Shown: positions 63,025 to 64,000 of the stretch, piece by piece
Layout of the letters: each line of letters starts with the position of its first letter
How positions within the stretch are numbered: position 1 is the first letter of the stretch
NCBI GenBank assembly: GCA_965200895.1
Contig: CBDAVM010000002.1
Location: 1,426,001 to 1,490,000 of the forward strand
DNA from: WTFV01 sp965200895
Lineage (GTDB): Bacteria > Acidobacteriota > Vicinamibacteria > Vicinamibacterales > UBA8438
Length of the DNA: 64,000 nucleotides
Reading direction: 5' to 3'
The notes under the pieces: generated by a model
Told to the model about the DNA's origin: nothing
Database searches by the model: none
The model's input: only the letters and a program-made list of their open reading frames with translations
Translations under genes and position numbers: made by a program

Positions 63025-64000
63025 GTGCGACCGAGGGACAAGGCCGTCGGACGAGGTGCATCGTCCGTCCTGATTCTGCTGCCGGCGGTATGCTGGCTGT
63101 CCGCCTGTTCGATCGCGCCCAGGACCCAGCTTCCGGAGCCGGTCGTCGCGTCGCCCGAGGCGGCGACGGACGGGTTGCCGGCCGCGTTCGGCGGGGACGT
63201 CGGGAGCGGGCCGTACGATGCGCTCGAGTGGTGGCGCGCCTTCGATGATCCCGTGCTCGATACCGTCGTCAAGGCGGTGCTCGACGCCAACTACGACATG
63301 GCGGAGGCGGTCGCCCGCGTGCAGCAGACCCGCGAGGCGGCCCGCATCGCGCGCGCCGCGTTCCATCCGACGGTACGCGCACGAGCCTCCGTCGATGATT
63401 TCAGCGTGCCGACCAACGCGGGCATCGGCGCCCAGCTCCAGGAGCTGGGGCTCGAGGACCTGCTCGGTGACGCGGCCGACGACTTCGTGCTGCCCGAGCG
63501 GCTGGGTCTGACCACCTTCACCGTCGGCGCCGATCTCTCGTACGAGCTCGACTTCTGGGGCCGCGCGCGCAACGGCGAGCTGGCCGCGGGCGCCCGCTAC
63601 CTGGCCTCGGAGTCCGATTTCCAGACCGCGCGCATCGGGGTGCTGGCCGAGACCATCGGCACCTACTTCGACATCGCCGGCCTGCGGCGGCAGGTGGCGC
63701 TGGTCCGCGAGACCGTGGATCTGCTCGAAGAACGGGAGCGGCTGGCCGCGACGCGCTATGCGCGCGGACTGGCTGATTCCCTGGACGTCTACCGCGTGCG
63801 CCAGGACCTGCTGGCCGCGCAGGCCAGGTTGCCGCAGCTCGCAAGCCAGGTGTCGGGCGCCGAAGGGCGCCTGGCGGTGCTGCTCGGCGGTTACCGCCAG
63901 GATGTGGCGGGCCTCCTGCCCGCTGCGCTTGCTCCGGGCCGCGTGCAAGAGCCGGTGCCGGCCGGCATTCCGGCCGACCTGCTGCACCAGCGGCCGGATG
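63025..64000 (+). CDS. NodT/OprM-family outer-membrane efflux lipoprotein, 3' end cut by window
   Basis: The first 325 residues from a GTG start. The signal peptide contains a lipobox-like LSAC followed by Ser, so Cys is lipidated. Family segments: WWRAFDDPVLDTVVKAVLDA and SYELDFWGRARN, then TARIGVLAETIGTYFDIAGL and YRVRQDLLAAQARLPQLASQ. These are TolC-like outer-membrane channels of RND or ABC pumps. The gene runs off the window end; pump partners would lie downstream. Confidence 0.93.
   Translation, partial: MRPRDKAVGRGASSVLILLPAVCWLSACSIAPRTQLPEPVVASPEAATDGLPAAFGGDVGSGPYDALEWWRAFDDPVLDTVVKAVLDANYDMAEAVARVQQTREAARIARAAFHPTVRARASVDDFSVPTNAGIGAQLQELGLEDLLGDAADDFVLPERLGLTTFTVGADLSYELDFWGRARNGELAAGARYLASESDFQTARIGVLAETIGTYFDIAGLRRQVALVRETVDLLEERERLAATRYARGLADSLDVYRVRQDLLAAQARLPQLASQVSGAEGRLAVLLGGYRQDVAGLLPAALAPGRVQEPVPAGIPADLLHQRPD

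Overview
The window is about 67-70% GC by eye and has a genome style I associate with free-living or sponge/marine Acidobacteriota (Vicinamibacteria-like). It combines a Rex repressor, a CarD regulator, PlsC, many secreted beta-propeller proteins (PQQ, NHL, Vgb-like, LVIVD), two cyclase-family hydrolases, a PQQ glucose-dehydrogenase-like enzyme and a DUF305 fusion. This assignment is inference from gene content; no 16S rRNA is present.

Layout. 1-10.8 kb is mostly housekeeping: partial acyl-CoA ligase, moaC, rex, plsC-carD, a membrane-anchored methyltransferase, tRNA-Leu(CAA), an NHL propeller, a small basic protein, a CNNM/CorC-like membrane protein, a PQQ-fold propeller and a GNAT acetyltransferase. 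10.8-20.5 kb holds a thioesterase-propeller pair, two cyclase-family proteins, and an amidase translationally coupled to two unknown membrane proteins. 20.5-25.9 kb holds an Rsm22-like methyltransferase carrying an in-frame repeat insertion, a coiled-coil membrane protein, an Ada-AlkA fusion overlapping ogt, and a Uma2-type nuclease. 26-34.2 kb is a secreted oxidoreductase/propeller block with an AAA/DUF4143 ATPase and a DUF4159 gene, both apparently frameshifted.

34.4-37.3 kb is a gene graveyard: hicB with a hicA stub, then remnants of an MFS transporter, a TolB-like propeller and a dimethylformamidase-like large subunit. 37.5-43.6 kb returns to intact genes: an Nramp relative without the canonical metal ligands, a Reeler-like secreted protein, asd, an NHL propeller and RNase D.

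43.6-52.8 kb is the most striking region. A secreted leucine-rich-repeat (LRR) gene appears split into two halves about 8 kb apart. Between the halves lie an IS1380-family element (44218-45925, no matching target duplication), a roughly 1714-residue STAND-type NTPase with an N-terminal nuclease-like domain (candidate Avs-like anti-phage protein), a decayed type IIL/MmeI-like methyltransferase C-terminus and a small coiled-coil membrane protein. I regard this as a mobile defence cargo.

53-59.3 kb carries a DUF305-acidic linker-LVIVD fusion, a small membrane protein, an alpha/beta hydrolase and a secreted hypothetical protein. 59.4-60.1 kb is a frameshifted GmrSD (DUF262/DUF1524) restriction remnant. 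60.1-62.8 kb is an isoprenoid cluster (idi, squalene/phytoene synthase, prenyl diphosphate synthase). The window ends inside a NodT/OprM-type outer-membrane efflux lipoprotein.

Several short dispersed repeat families sit at or next to stop codons. The most notable is a roughly 105-bp two-hairpin element found after the Vgb-like gene, after idi and after the prenyl synthase gene.
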